DNA from: Alviniconcha marisindica
Lineage: Eukaryota; Mollusca; Gastropoda; Provannidae
Length of the DNA stretch: 64,000 nucleotides
Direction: 5' to 3'
Assembly: GCA_018857735.1 (NCBI GenBank)
Contig: JABMCL010002073.1
Location: 1,482,501-1,546,500 of the forward strand
Part shown: positions 49,952 to 61,159 of the stretch, one piece after another
Layout of the letters: every line of letters begins with the position of its first letter
Numbering within the stretch: the stretch's first letter is position 1
Program-made: the position numbers and the translations under genes
The notes under the pieces: model-generated
Told to the model about the DNA's origin: nothing
What the model saw: only the letters and a program-made list of their open reading frames with translations
The model's database searches: none

Positions 49952-51050
49952 GACTGTTGATTCCTTGGTAGTCCAGTGATGCTGACAAGTGACAGTGACA
50001 GCTTCAGCCCTTCAGGATTTGTTTATAACTACATTGGCTCACACTGTGTTATGGCTTGTCTCTGAAAAAATATGCTGTTGAAATACACAATCATTATGAA
50101 CCATTATAATTTATACCTACAGTTCCATTTCAAAACAGTTCAACTTAGAGTAAAAAATCTAAACAGAGACAGAATAATAAATTAATTTTCAAAATACACG
50201 AATCAAAGTACCTTTAATTAGTGTAACTGGCAAAATTAGAAAACTGACTGTGCAAAGCACTGAGCAGTATAATGTGTATCCATTCAGTTTTAAATCAAAT
50301 CACAAATGAAATAAAAAGCTTGATAATGATATGTGGGGTATCAGTTTACTTTTGATGCTTCTCACTTAATATGGAACTGGCAGAACTCTCTGAAACTGAA
50401 TTGGCAAGGCACAGAGCTCCATATGATGGCACATTATCCATTAAAGTTGAATCAAATAAAGTTACTGTAAATTTATACTTTTGGCAAAATAATTAAATAT
50501 TTTTTAAAAATTGCAACCCTAAGAGTAAGAACCTGATTGTTTTGTCCCACCTCTTTTTTTCTCTCCCTTTTCTTTGTAAACAAAACAGAAACAACAAAAG
50601 TGAAGAAAAAATATGTATTATGATGTCTGGGAGAACCTCAAATATATACCCTACCATCCATGCCATGGTCAATGTAAAAAGAAAAAGAAAGAACAAAAAA
50701 GAACCAACAAACAATTAGTAACATGATCATTACTGATGATGGAGCAGTCAGTACCCAGTCCACAAAAAACGTTTTGAACAACCAAACTATAATGGCTAAC
50801 CAACAAAAACATTAAGCTGAACATTTTTATTTTTTAAAAGCACTGAATGTGACCAATGCAACAAGGAGAGTAGGCCTAATCCAACTGAATAGTGAGCACC
50901 AAACAATGCTTCAAACAATACCAAAAAAGCACTGTTGATACTGATAAAAAGTAAACAACTTTTCAACAACTCAATACATTTTCTCAGAAAGAAAAAAAAC
51001 AGTTTGCACTGAAGTGAAAGGCCTGCTCTGTATTTAAATGAGACCGGTCT
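49952..51050. other. 5' flank of the fusion gene, no gene seen
   Basis: AT-rich with no supported exon. It presumably includes the promoter and 5' UTR. No TATA box could be assigned. Confidence 0.4.
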
Positions 51051-51064
51051 CAAGCTAAAAAAAA

Positions 51065-51236
51065 CATGGTTCAGGAGCTGTGTAAGAGTCGAGGTGGACG
51101 TCCTGGACTGTCCGTCCTAACGAGCCTTCTGGTTTCCGTGGACGTAAAGATTTATTGCACCGTGCTTCGGCATTGGTCACAACTTGTCCCTAATATGTCA
51201 ACTGACATCTGAGGACATAAAGCATCACTTCATCAT
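51065..51236 (+). mobile_element. SINE-B copy 3 (TSD caagctaaaaaa)
   Basis: Plus orientation. It starts catggttcaggagctgtgt and ends in a short CAT tail. A 12-bp direct repeat caagctaaaaaa lies at 51051-51062 and 51237-51248. The 3' hairpin is at 51195-51208. Confidence 0.9.
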
Positions 51237-51561
51237 CAAGCTAAAAAATAACAACAACAAAAAACTACAATTTACATAATATATGCATTATATGTGCTAT
51301 GTTTCACATCTGTTACGTCTACTTCAATCTGCCACAAATGCACAGCTCAATGCACTTTTATTTTCGGATTCACACAGTCGTGACAGTGGAGCGTCGGCAA
51401 CCCAATGAAACTTGTGCGCGCAAGCACGGCAGCTTGCACACTTCTTCCTAGCACACGCCTCGAAATAATTACTGTAGCGGCCAAAGTACACGACAATAGA
51501 AACTGCCGCAGAAAAAAAAAATCCGTTTGCGATGTGCAGATCTAGCCTGTGCAAAGGTGAT

Positions 51562-51740
51562 GATGATGAAGTGATGCTTTATGTCCTCAGATGTCAGTTG
51601 ACATATTAGGGACAAGTTGTGACCAATGCCGAAGCACGGTGCAATAAATCTTTACGTCCACGGAAACCAGAAGGTTCGTTAGGACGGACAGTCCAGGACG
51701 TCCACCTCGACTCTCACACAGCTCCTGAACCATGTGTGAG
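51562..51740 (-). mobile_element. SINE-B copy 4 (TSD tgtgcaaaggtgat)
   Basis: Minus orientation, nearly identical to copy 3. A perfect 14-bp target-site duplication tgtgcaaaggtgat lies at 51548-51561 and 51741-51754. The 3' hairpin is at 51591-51604. Confidence 0.9.
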
Positions 51741-52399
51741 TGTGCAAAGGTGATCAATTCATGAAGATGATCCGAAGACGATGGCTGAATCTAACACATA
51801 AACCCTTCCTTTTCTTCTCTCAAGGCGACCACCTCACATCAGTTAGGAGATGCACCGGTGTTCATGGAGAAAACACACACACACACACACAAATACATGA
51901 ACTGTATAATTCGTATTTAGTGTAGCTGTCTGACGAACTTCTTCAGTTAGGACTGGCTGCAAACTGAGAAGAAAAAGCCCTGCATTGTTGCACCATGTGC
52001 ACCTATGACTCCTACCTTGAAGCATGGAATATGAGAACACCGGGTAACCAAACACAGGTAATCTCCCTGTCCCACGAGCGCACTGCCCTCACGTCGCATT
52101 TATAGGTCATGCGATGTACCGAATTTAGATCAAGACAAGAGGTGTGGTTGAACACGAGCGGCCATGCTGCGACGGAGTTTTGACTGGTAAACAACCAATC
52201 AAAGCCTCTGTTACAAAATCATTCAGCTGTGTGTGGAAAGTTCCACCGCTGGCAATGTTCACAGGCACCTGACATCTGTTATTTACCAATAAACCGTGCA
52301 TCCTGGAACCTCTTGAACATGGCCTCTACTTCTTTTGCTGTCGTTGTTGTTGCCTTTTATCTTTTAGTGCCTAAACATTGCTTCACAAAATAATACTAT

Positions 52400-52760
52400 T
52401 ATCGATCAGTGTAGGCTACGGTATGAGCAGGACTGTGTTGTGCATGTAGGCTATCATAACTAATATTGTCGTCAGGTTGATGTGTATCCGGACGCTCGGG
52501 GAGTCTGTGAGCGCATTATGTACACTGTTATTATTTAGCTATTCTAGTGCAATTTTCAGATCAGTTGTATAATTTCGTCTTATAGTTAGTGTTATAGCCA
52601 CCTTTCTTTCCAGTGTGTGTCTACTCACTCAGTCTGATCACTGGCGTGTTGGCGCAAACTCCAAATACTAGTTTACGACGTCCAGGCTACTTCCAACGGC
52701 ACTGCCATAACTGGTTACGTCATAGGTCTCCTTAGTTGTTGTTTTTTCTCTTCTAATACT
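52400..52760 (+). repeat. Left arm of a ~350-bp inverted repeat
   Basis: Runs from 'atcgatcagtgtaggctacg' to 'cataggtctccttagttg'. The reverse complement is at 54860-55186, with shared landmarks including 'tacggtatgag', 'attatgtacactgtt', 'atttagctattctagtg', 'ggcgtgttgg', 'tttacgacgtcc' and 'actggttacgtcataggtct'. The arms enclose about 2.1 kb. Confidence 0.85.
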
Positions 52761-53319
52761 ATATACCGAATATCACACCGGCAATGATAAGCCTTACGGT
52801 TTCTGTGGACGGCGCACCATGTTTACTTACTTATGATAAAGTAGCTCATACAGTGACGAGCGGGAAGGATCACTGACCTAGAAAGAATCTTTCTAGCGAG
52901 TCAGTGGGAAGGATCCATGCCGGTGGGCAGTAGCCGGACGGAGGGTGTGTGAAAACGCGAGTGGTACGTATAGACCGTGGGGGTACATCAGTGCTGTCAG
53001 ACTCAGAGCATCGGTTCACGGCGACTGCTTCCAGTCCAACCACTGCGGCCCAAACCGGGTCATTATGCCGCCACTGATACGGGCAGTTCAGTTTGAACGC
53101 CACACAGACAACTCAAAACATATCAGGTCGCAAATGCTTACGCCAGCACAAATAAAACCAACATCGTACGAGTCGAGTCGGAACTCAGTTTACCCGGGAC
53201 GGACTGGCCCGATGTTTACGTACGTGCTTCACTACACGGCTGACACCGTCACATCATTTCAAGTACTTCCAATAAGTTAAAGGAACTGCTTCGCGGGAAA
53301 AAACTTATCGTGTGCTTAG

Positions 53320-53672
53320 CGGGTTTAAAAACCACCACACACCACACACACCCCAACCACACACACACACCACCACCACACACACACACCCCGCACACAC
53401 ACACACACCACACACCCACCCCCACCCCACGCACGCATGCACGCACTCGCACGCCGGCACGACATGACTCAGTACGGCACCCACCACACACACACAACCC
53501 CACAAAACACACCCCACACACACCCCCACACACAAAACACCCCCAGTGACACACACCTCACTTTCCCACACACACCCCGTTCCCCCCCCTCGGGGACACA
53601 CACACCCCTCAGGGGAACACACACCAAACCACACACACACACACACACACACCACACCCCACACACACCACA

Positions 53673-53711
<39 letters not shown>

Positions 53712-53720
53712 AAACACACC
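53320..53720. repeat. CA/CCA-rich low-complexity block
   Basis: About 400 bp of irregular (CA)n with CCC interruptions inside the 52.4/55.2-kb inverted repeat. All frames here are low-complexity. Confidence 0.9.
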
Positions 53721-54076
53721 TATTAAACGTTTTGGTGAACGTGTCAGTGACTTTATGTCGATTTTATAAGGTGGGCTTTTTTTTGACGCAATCACTAACA
53801 CCTGTTTCACGAGCTCAGCATTACCGGCCGCGTTGTGCTATCTTTTCCCGCGCTTTACCGGCTTTCGACGTCATTGACCGACTGAATGTCTCTGGCGTCA
53901 CCCGGACAGAGCACCAGGAAGCTCTCAACTTGCGTATACTGGGTCACGGAAGAAATGCATACGGATTGCGATCATTTTTGTCGGACACGGCCGATCATGT
54001 TGTTTTGATATAATTATGTGGAATGAACTTTTGGTGACATATTGCAGTGTCAGTCTAGAGATATAAGTCCACGAGA

Positions 54077-54163
54077 AAAGGTGTCGTCTATTGGGCTTTA
54101 CCCAAACTATTTTTAACTCAGTTAAAAATAGATTGGGTAAAACCCCAAAAGACCACACCTTTT
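54077..54163. repeat. ~87-bp imperfect palindrome
   Basis: Left arm starts aaaaggtgtcgtctattggg and passes through 'ctttacccaaactattttta'. The right arm is its reverse complement, ending 'gaccacaccttt', with a central 'actcag'. The arms are about 40 bp each with a few mismatches. Confidence 0.85.
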
Positions 54164-54631
54164 ATTGAGTTACTTTTACACCTGAGTTATTCATACTGAC
54201 TGGCAATATTTTAATAAAATTAGCCAGCAGAAGAAAACAATAATGCATGACTCGAGATAAATAAATTATGATCTACTAAAAAAAAATTTTTTTTTTTTTA
54301 AAGTTTGTTACTTTCGCCAAATCCGGCTGAGAATCGGCCGGCTAGTTCCTTTAATAATAACTGGAAAAAAAGAAAGATAAAACAACAACCTGCAGATGTT
54401 ACGTGGGGGAGGGGAGGGGGGAGGGGAGGAGGAGCTGACAGTGTGAGACTAGATAGGGACGATTTCGGCACGGATAGATGCGCGGAGATGAATGAGACCT
54501 TGTCATTTCTGTGCCCTAGTGGTAACCAATTGTGGCAGAGTCTGGGTGCCAGAAAGCGAGGCTTGGAGATGGCGTGGTGGTAGGTTCCGGAAGAAAGGAG
54601 AGGGAAATGCCATTAAGGAGAACTAGGAACT

Positions 54632-54666
<35 letters not shown>
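54632..54666. repeat. Poly(G) run
   Basis: About 35 consecutive G residues. The length is likely unreliable. Confidence 0.9.
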
Positions 54667-54667
<1 letters not shown>

Positions 54668-54859
54668 TTAAACCCAAACCTCATTTTACGACTCCTTCCT
54701 CCTTCAAACGATTTTGGTTTTATTTGTTATGGTGTCAGCGATGTGGACGGTTATAACTATAAAAATAAAAAAAACCTGATGTAATCTTAGTTGTCGCTGT
54801 TACAAACGTACTGCTATTTGAGCATCAACGAAAAAAGAAGAAGAAGAAAAAAAAAAAAG

Positions 54860-55186
54860 AAAAAAACTAAGGAGACCTATGACGTAACCAGTTAGGGCAG
54901 TCCGTTGGAATGGGACGTCGTAAATAGTTTTTGGGAGTTTGCCCAACACGCCAGTGTCACTGATAGTAGCACACACTGGAAAAAAGGTGGCTATAAAACT
55001 AACTATAAAACAAATTATACCTGATCTAAAAATTTCACTAGAATAGCTAAATAAAAACAGTGTACATAATGTGCTCACAGACTCCGCGGCGTCCGGATAC
55101 CATCAACCCGACGACCTATTGTCATCATGCCTACTGCCAACACAGTCCTCTCATACCGTAGCCTACCTGATCGATAAAAAAAACAA
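54860..55186 (-). repeat. Right arm of the ~350-bp inverted repeat
   Basis: Reverse complement of 52400-52760. It ends in 'accgtagcctacctgatcgat'. The two arms differ by scattered substitutions and small indels. Confidence 0.85.
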
Positions 55187-56021
55187 AAAAAATGTTGCAA
55201 ACGGGACGGCTTCTTTACCTGACTCCCCCCCACACACAAAAACACCCACACACACACACACAAAACACACACACACACAAAACAATTTTTTAGAAAACCC
55301 CTCACAACATACTTTGGTTTTTAAAAAATTTTAATTTAAAAAAAAAAAACACATCAGCCGTCAACCCAAATGTGGCACGAACTAATAACGGAAAAAGCAA
55401 CATTCGGAGACATAATAAACCCGCCCGCCAACACTGTACAACTCAGCTTCAAACTCCAACACTGGTTTAAAAATCCTTCCTTGGGGGAAAGGGGCCAGAA
55501 AGCGATGCTTGGGGTGTGCAGAGTTTTTGCCCCAACCCGGTTTCACTCCTTTTCCTTTCAACCACGCCGTATTTGTTCCCTGGGGTCCAAAAACCGTCAG
55601 CTCGAGCTTTTTTTTGGGGGGCTCAACAGTAGTAAGTTTGTTACAAAAAACCAATAAAAAAGGGTGTCATTTTAGCCCAACAAATTTTTACACCAGCAAA
55701 ATAAAACCACCATCGTTTGAATCGAGACGAAACTTTTTTTTTACCCGAGGTGGATGCGTCTCATGTTTAGGTGCGTGCTTTGGCGCTAGGTTGCTTCTAC
55801 GTCATATTAGTCCCCCAACCCTTTTGGGAACGCTACCGCTCGGTGGATAGCTGCGCGGAGACAAAGAGTGCCCCTTCAGTGGCGTAACCAAATCTGGCAG
55901 AGTTTGGAGGAAGGTGCCGGAAAGCGGTGCTCCGAGTGTGCAGTAGCTTCTGCCTCAAACCAGTCACAGTTTGTGACCCAGCACTCGGCACAGGCAGTGA
56001 CCGACACGAAGGCGAAGGTCA

Positions 56022-56060
<39 letters not shown>

Positions 56061-56140
56061 CGGCCGTGGGAGTGATTGGACTGACTGAAGGTCAAACTTC
56101 ATGTTGTGTCAGGGCGAGTAATCAGAAGTGCGAGGACAGA
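55187..56140. other. Repeat-derived sequence, no gene seen
   Basis: Contains pieces that look like diverged direct copies of nearby DNA. 'caaaataaaaccaccatcg' and 'ggtgcgtgctt' near 55700-55780 resemble 53145-53235, and 'ggcagagt.tgg...gccggaaagcg' near 55895 resembles 54533-54560. A short (TG)n occurs at 56022-56057. No supported open frame. Confidence 0.45.
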
Positions 56141-56142
56141 TC

Positions 56143-56472
56143 AGTTGCGTAGCGGCACCTGGCAAGCGCAGTCACAGGAAGAAAGAGGAACTAAGACAGA
56201 GGAAGGGGTCCTCAAGTTGGCGCAATAAGTGCGCATCTCTCTCTCTCCACACACACACACACACACCACACCAAAACGCAACACGCACCCCGGAAAACAA
56301 ATTTGGATGTCTTTTGTGTGTGTGTGTGTGGTGTGGTGTGGTGTGTGGTGGTGTTGTGTGGTGACACGGGCACTTCTTGCGCCAGCTTTATCGCACCCCC
56401 CTCCTCTGTCTTAGTTCCTCTTTCTTCCTGACACGCACAGTTATCACTGCGCTTGCCAGGTGCCGTTACGCA
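56143..56472. repeat. 330-bp inverted repeat (foldback) with microsatellite core
   Basis: Left arm 56143-56240 ('cagttgcgtagcggcacctg', 'gcaagcgcagt', 'gaagaaagaggaactaagac'). Right arm about 56352-56472 is its reverse complement, ending 'caggtgccgttacgcaactg'. The core is CA/TG microsatellite. The right arm abuts the tail of the LINE that starts at 56474. Confidence 0.8.
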
Positions 56473-56489
56473 ACTGTTGTTGTTGAGTT

Positions 56490-56533
56490 TTTGTTTAATG
56501 TCCTCAGATGCTAAAAGCATATTAGGGACAATC
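56490..56533 (-). other. LINE 3'-end stem-loop shared with SINE-B
   Basis: On the minus strand 'ttgtccctaat' precedes the hairpin ATGCT-TTT-AGCAT (plus-strand 56508-56520) and 'ctgaggacattaa' follows it. SINE-B copies have the same flanks around ATGTC-AACT-GACAT. Confidence 0.7.
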
Positions 56534-57209
56534 TATAAAGTATTAGCTTGACTGGCATAGATCATAGTTATATCATGGGGGAGACCGGGGGGGGGGAATG
56601 GGGAGCTAAGAAGCCTTGGTCCACTTGCGGATCAATATTTGGATCGGATATGAGGGTCGCTGGAACAAAGGGGGAATGAGGGTGAGGGGAGAGATGAGAT
56701 GTGTCCGCTGGCGATCATACTGGGGTCAGGGTGTCTGCATGTTTACATGCAATCGAAATTCGTAGAACTGGGCAGCACGCTAGGGGTCCGGTTAAAAGAT
56801 CGTCGTCCACTATTACAGTTAAAACTGGGCTGCAGATGAAAACCTTGAAGGTTTGTCGCGGGCTGCACCAATGTATATGTACAATCGGCCACACAGTATT
56901 TCAGTTAAAAACGTCGAAGTCGCCACATGGTATTTTAAATACATCTTTGTAGTAAAATCGGGCCTGTAGTCAGGCCGGCTAAAAACCTTGGGTATGCAAG
57001 CTACATTGGTGGTGGGTCGTGCTGGAATCCAGGTCCAGCAGACTAACTGGGTGCGGGAAACACGGGGACGTTATTCGCCTCTTCCTCCGCCGCCGGGATT
57101 ACCCCGAGCTGCGGGAAAGCGTTGAACGTGCGGTGGTCCCACATACTACAGGTAGGCTGACAGTGGACAGGTGTAGACCATCTGGCTGAGCCCTTAGAGG
57201 CTACCATGC

Positions 57210-60200
57210 CTACACGCTGATCCGCACCTGCCAGGCTTTTTTGTACACAGGGGTCAGTCCCAACTGCGTAGTTTCCCATTCAGAGAGCTGAAATGGTTCT
57301 GAACAATGAGTGCAGGAGAACATCACGTGGTGAAACGAGACGCTCATCTCACACTCACACTTCGTCGGTACGCACATGCATCTGCAGACGCCCACGTGCA
57401 GACGATGCATGATGCGAGCTATGTAGGTCGGCTCTCCAGGGAATAAAGACTCCTGCCCTGCAGGGGGGAGAGGTATCGTCCCACTCCTTGGCCGTGCCCT
57501 TGATAGTGGAACTCCTTCTCCCCACTGGCTTCCACTCCTGCCTTGTTTAGTGTTCCGCATATATACGTCGGCCAGGACGATTTTCATCGTCACAGTCAGT
57601 CGAGGAGTCAACTCCCTTGGCTCCTCTTTTTGTGCTGCTCTATCCGCATTCTCGTTTCCAGAGAGGCAGACGTGCGCTGGTACCCCACTGAACGCGAACT
57701 TCTACGCGGGTGATAGCTGCTGGGTGTTGCGCGATCCTCACGCACGAAGATCCTCCCGTGCTTTTTGAGAGTCGACTGGATGGCTGTGCCCAGCGCCGCC
57801 TTTGGACGCTTGCAGATAACGTGCGAAGGGAGTGACTGTATCGCGCTGATGTTTTGCGGGCCATGGAGATAGCACCGCTCACGGTGAAGACAGACCTGCG
57901 GGTGTGAATAGGAGTGTTGAGGTATGTTGAACTCTGGGATCACAAAGGCAGCTCCAGCTGCACCATTCTCCTCACAGAACCATCAGTGAAGATCTTCAGG
58001 TGGTGTTGGTACCTTTCTTCCAGGCATAGCCCTAGCTGTGACTGCTAGAACGAGTGGATTCTGGTCCTTCTTCAGCCCTTCCATGTCCCCCTCAACGTGC
58101 GCTCGTTCCAGGAGCCAAGGTGGATAGGGATGCATCGGCCTCGTCGCCACCTCACCATCCAGTCCCGCGCTCCGGACCAGGTCGCAGACCAGGTCACAGA
58201 TGGAGGAGTAGGACTGGAGTTGGGAGGGGTTTCGGAAGGCAGTAGTTATCTCGTCGACGGTGGAGTTGTCGACAGTCTGGCATCAAAACATACTTACTAC
58301 AGATGAGCTGGATGTGGCGACGGAACGGGAGGAGCCCGGCCTCTCTGTACACCAGGCACTGTGGCACGGACTGCGGCAGCCCGAGGGCCAGTCGCAGACC
58401 GCGCACCTCTATGGCGGTGAGACGGGCGAGGCCCGTTTTCGATAGGTGGGGCATGGCTTCCAGTCCGTACGACAGGCGTGAGCGCACCAGGGCCCACACC
58501 ACGTTCACGAGGATCTTGGGGGTGTTGGCCCAGGGCTGAGCAGATAGCACCTTGATCACGTTGAGGGCTCGGGGGGCGTTCCGCGCGTTGTGCGCGACCT
58601 GCTGGTTCGTACGCCCCCAGCGAGTGAAGTGTACACCCAGGTACTTAACTTCTTTCGATGCAAAGATGCTCTGCCCGTTCACCCTGACGTGTGCACCTCC
58701 GTGTTCTGAGAGGTGTTGGTGTGGAATGGGACGAACACTGTTTTCTGGGAAGAAAGAGCGAATCCATTTAGTTGCATAAAGTGGACCACCCCGTCCACAG
58801 CTTCCCGGAACAGTTTCATGCTGTGTTTCACACACGAGCTGTTTGTGTGGAGACGTCTGATATGGGTGTCCGTCCATATCGCCAAGTCGTCGGCGTACAT
58901 GTTCAGCACTACCTTTCCCTTCACTGCTGTGTCCACGTCGTGGACCTGATGTTGAACAACAGGGGGGCGATCACTGATCCCTGAGGAACGCCCATTCTTA
59001 CTCCTTTGGTGGTCGACGTGGCTCCCTTCCACCTGACCTGCATCGATCTGTCGCTCAGGATCTGATGTAGTTGTACATGTTGCCGGAAATTCCGATCTTG
59101 TCGAGTTTCTGTAGTAGCTTGGCGTGCCAGACCTGGTCGTAGGCACGGGAGATGTCAAAGAAGCACGTCAGTAGGACCTTTCTCCTCCCTAGTGCCCTCC
59201 CGACGTGCTCACCCAGTTTCACCAGGTGGTCTGTGACACCCCGTCCCCGTCGGAAGCCGGCCTGGCACACGGGAAACACTTTCTTTGACTCACAGTGGTA
59301 TTCTAGTCGGTTCTTGATCACCCGCTCGTACTTTCCCTAGGTGGGATGTCAGGGAGATGGGTCTGTAACTGCCGAGCTCCTTTCTCGGTTTGCCGTGTTT
59401 GTGGATGGGGACGACAATGGCGTGTTTCCACCCAGCGGGGATTGTCCCCATCCCAGCATCTTTGGAAGAAATCCAGCAGGATCTTCAGAAACGACTCGGG
59501 GGCCTCTTTCAGCATCCGATACGAGACGGTGTCCACACCGGTGAAGACTTTGACTTTCTTGATGGAAGCCAAGCTCGTCTTAGCTCGTTGCAGTCAGTGG
59601 TCTGTTAACCGCCAAACTGGTCGTCTGGCCGGGTTGCGTGAAGGTACCTCCATCTCTCTTCGGAATGTTGCCATGATCCTCCGGAGACTGTCGGTGTCAC
59701 TGGCCTCAGCGAAAGCTTTCGCGAGAGCTCCGCTTTGCTCTGGGCCGTGGTGTACTTTGTGCTGCGTGTTGCAGGTCACAATCAGGAACAACGCACTGCT
59801 GCTTCGTTCTTCTGATCTTCTCTTCCACACAGATCCTAAGTTCGCCTTCCCAGCCGAAATAGAATCCGCGAAGGCTATCCAGTGATCCTTCTTTGCCTGT
59901 GCTATGATCTTGTTGCAGTCTCTGTTGGCTGCTTTCATTCGTTCGTGAGTCTCGGCGTTCTGGTCTTTGGAGTAGTGCCTGTACATTACCCGTTTGACTC
60001 TGACAGCCTCCTCGCATTCTTTGTTCCACCAAGGGGTTGATAAAAATTCGCCGTGACAGCCAGACCACCGTCATCGGTCTAGCTTTCCCTTGGCGGCGTT
60101 CAAGAATGGTAGGAGACTATTCGTCGTTCACTTCGTCGAGGTCGCATCGCCTACTTTTTATCTCTGCGGTTTCAGAAGACCCTGAAAACAATACTCCCCA

Positions 60201-60930
60201 GTTGGCCAGGTCGTAAGTTGTACTTGCTGTGGTACAGGAGTCTCCTTCTCTGCTGAGAAAACGAAGCTGACTGTGATGGGCAGGTGGTCGAACGACAAAG
60301 AATCCGCACCTACTTCCCACTCCGCACCGCTGGCTGTGTCGGGAGTCACGAGGGTCAGGTCGATAGCCGACGGCCTCTGATCCGAGCGGTCAGGTATGCG
60401 GGTGAAAGATCCATCGTTCAACACGATGAAGTCACTGTTGTCTATCTGGGCGGTGAGTGAGGGCGATGAGGACTCGTAATCCCGCTCCCAGCTTCTGTCC
60501 CGGACGTTGAAGTCTCCAGTGACCAGGCAGTCGAAACTCTTTGCCTCCGAGCTCAGTCAGCCAGTCGAAACTGGTGCATGTCTGGGGTGTGTAGCAGTTC
60601 ACAATCATGAAATCCAACTGCCCTTGAACACGAACCCTCACTCCGCATGTATCGCGTTGGGAGGACCTGTGAGGTTCGGTTCGTTGCTAAAGAGGACGTT
60701 GTGTCTGATGTATATGGCAGGGACTATGACCTGTCACTCTGAGAGACCGGAACCGACGACTGGCGGTATAATACCCTTCCAGTCTGTTAGGTTACCTCGG
60801 TGGGCATGCCATGGACTGCAAACACACACTTCACAACTGATTCTTGAACAGCGTATTTACAAGTTGATCAGGGTGGTGTTGATGGAACGACAATTCCACT
60901 GACAAACCGTGAATCTATTGAAGACGTTAA
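57210..60930 (-). pseudogene. LINE ORF2: APE endonuclease - RT - RNase H - Cys/His
   Basis: Frame-damaged. APE start near 60900 (a degenerate QWNCRS-type block) and end at about 60158-60424 (SAIDLTLVTP, SLSFDHLPI). RT: TGVDTVSYRMLK at ~59540, CQAGFRRGRG at ~59250, FFDISRAYDQVWH (motif A) at ~59140, NMYADDLAIW (catalytic YADD) at ~58900, and the thumb VKYLGVHFTRWG at ~58650. RNase H: the second half shows GVPAHVCLSGNENADRAAQK in the frame near 57640-57700. C-terminus: ARIMHRLHVGVCRCMC and FHHVMFSCTHC at ~57310-57420, a zinc-finger-like end. Frame changes at about 60430, 59590, 59330 and 58000 break the ORF. Confidence 0.85.
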
Positions 60931-61159
60931 AGGCAGGGTTAAAACACAGTTGTTTGCACTTATGAATCCATCAGCCTTGGACTCGGGCAAATTCCCCGTC
61001 TGCGGCCGAGTCTCTCATCCCCGACAATGACAACAGGAGTCGAGGGAGCGCGACATCGCCGAGTTTCTTCCTCATGGCCGTCTACCATTGTATAGGTCCG
61101 TGAGCGTAGCGCAGGAAGGGGCGCGTCCGAGAACTCAGCTTGGCCTGAATCAGTCCCAG

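Noticed and set aside
51051..51754. A single ~690-bp foldback transposon with 170-bp terminal inverted repeats
   Set aside because: Each arm has its own perfect target-site duplication on both sides and the 3' tails of a SINE, so two independent SINE-B insertions explain it better.
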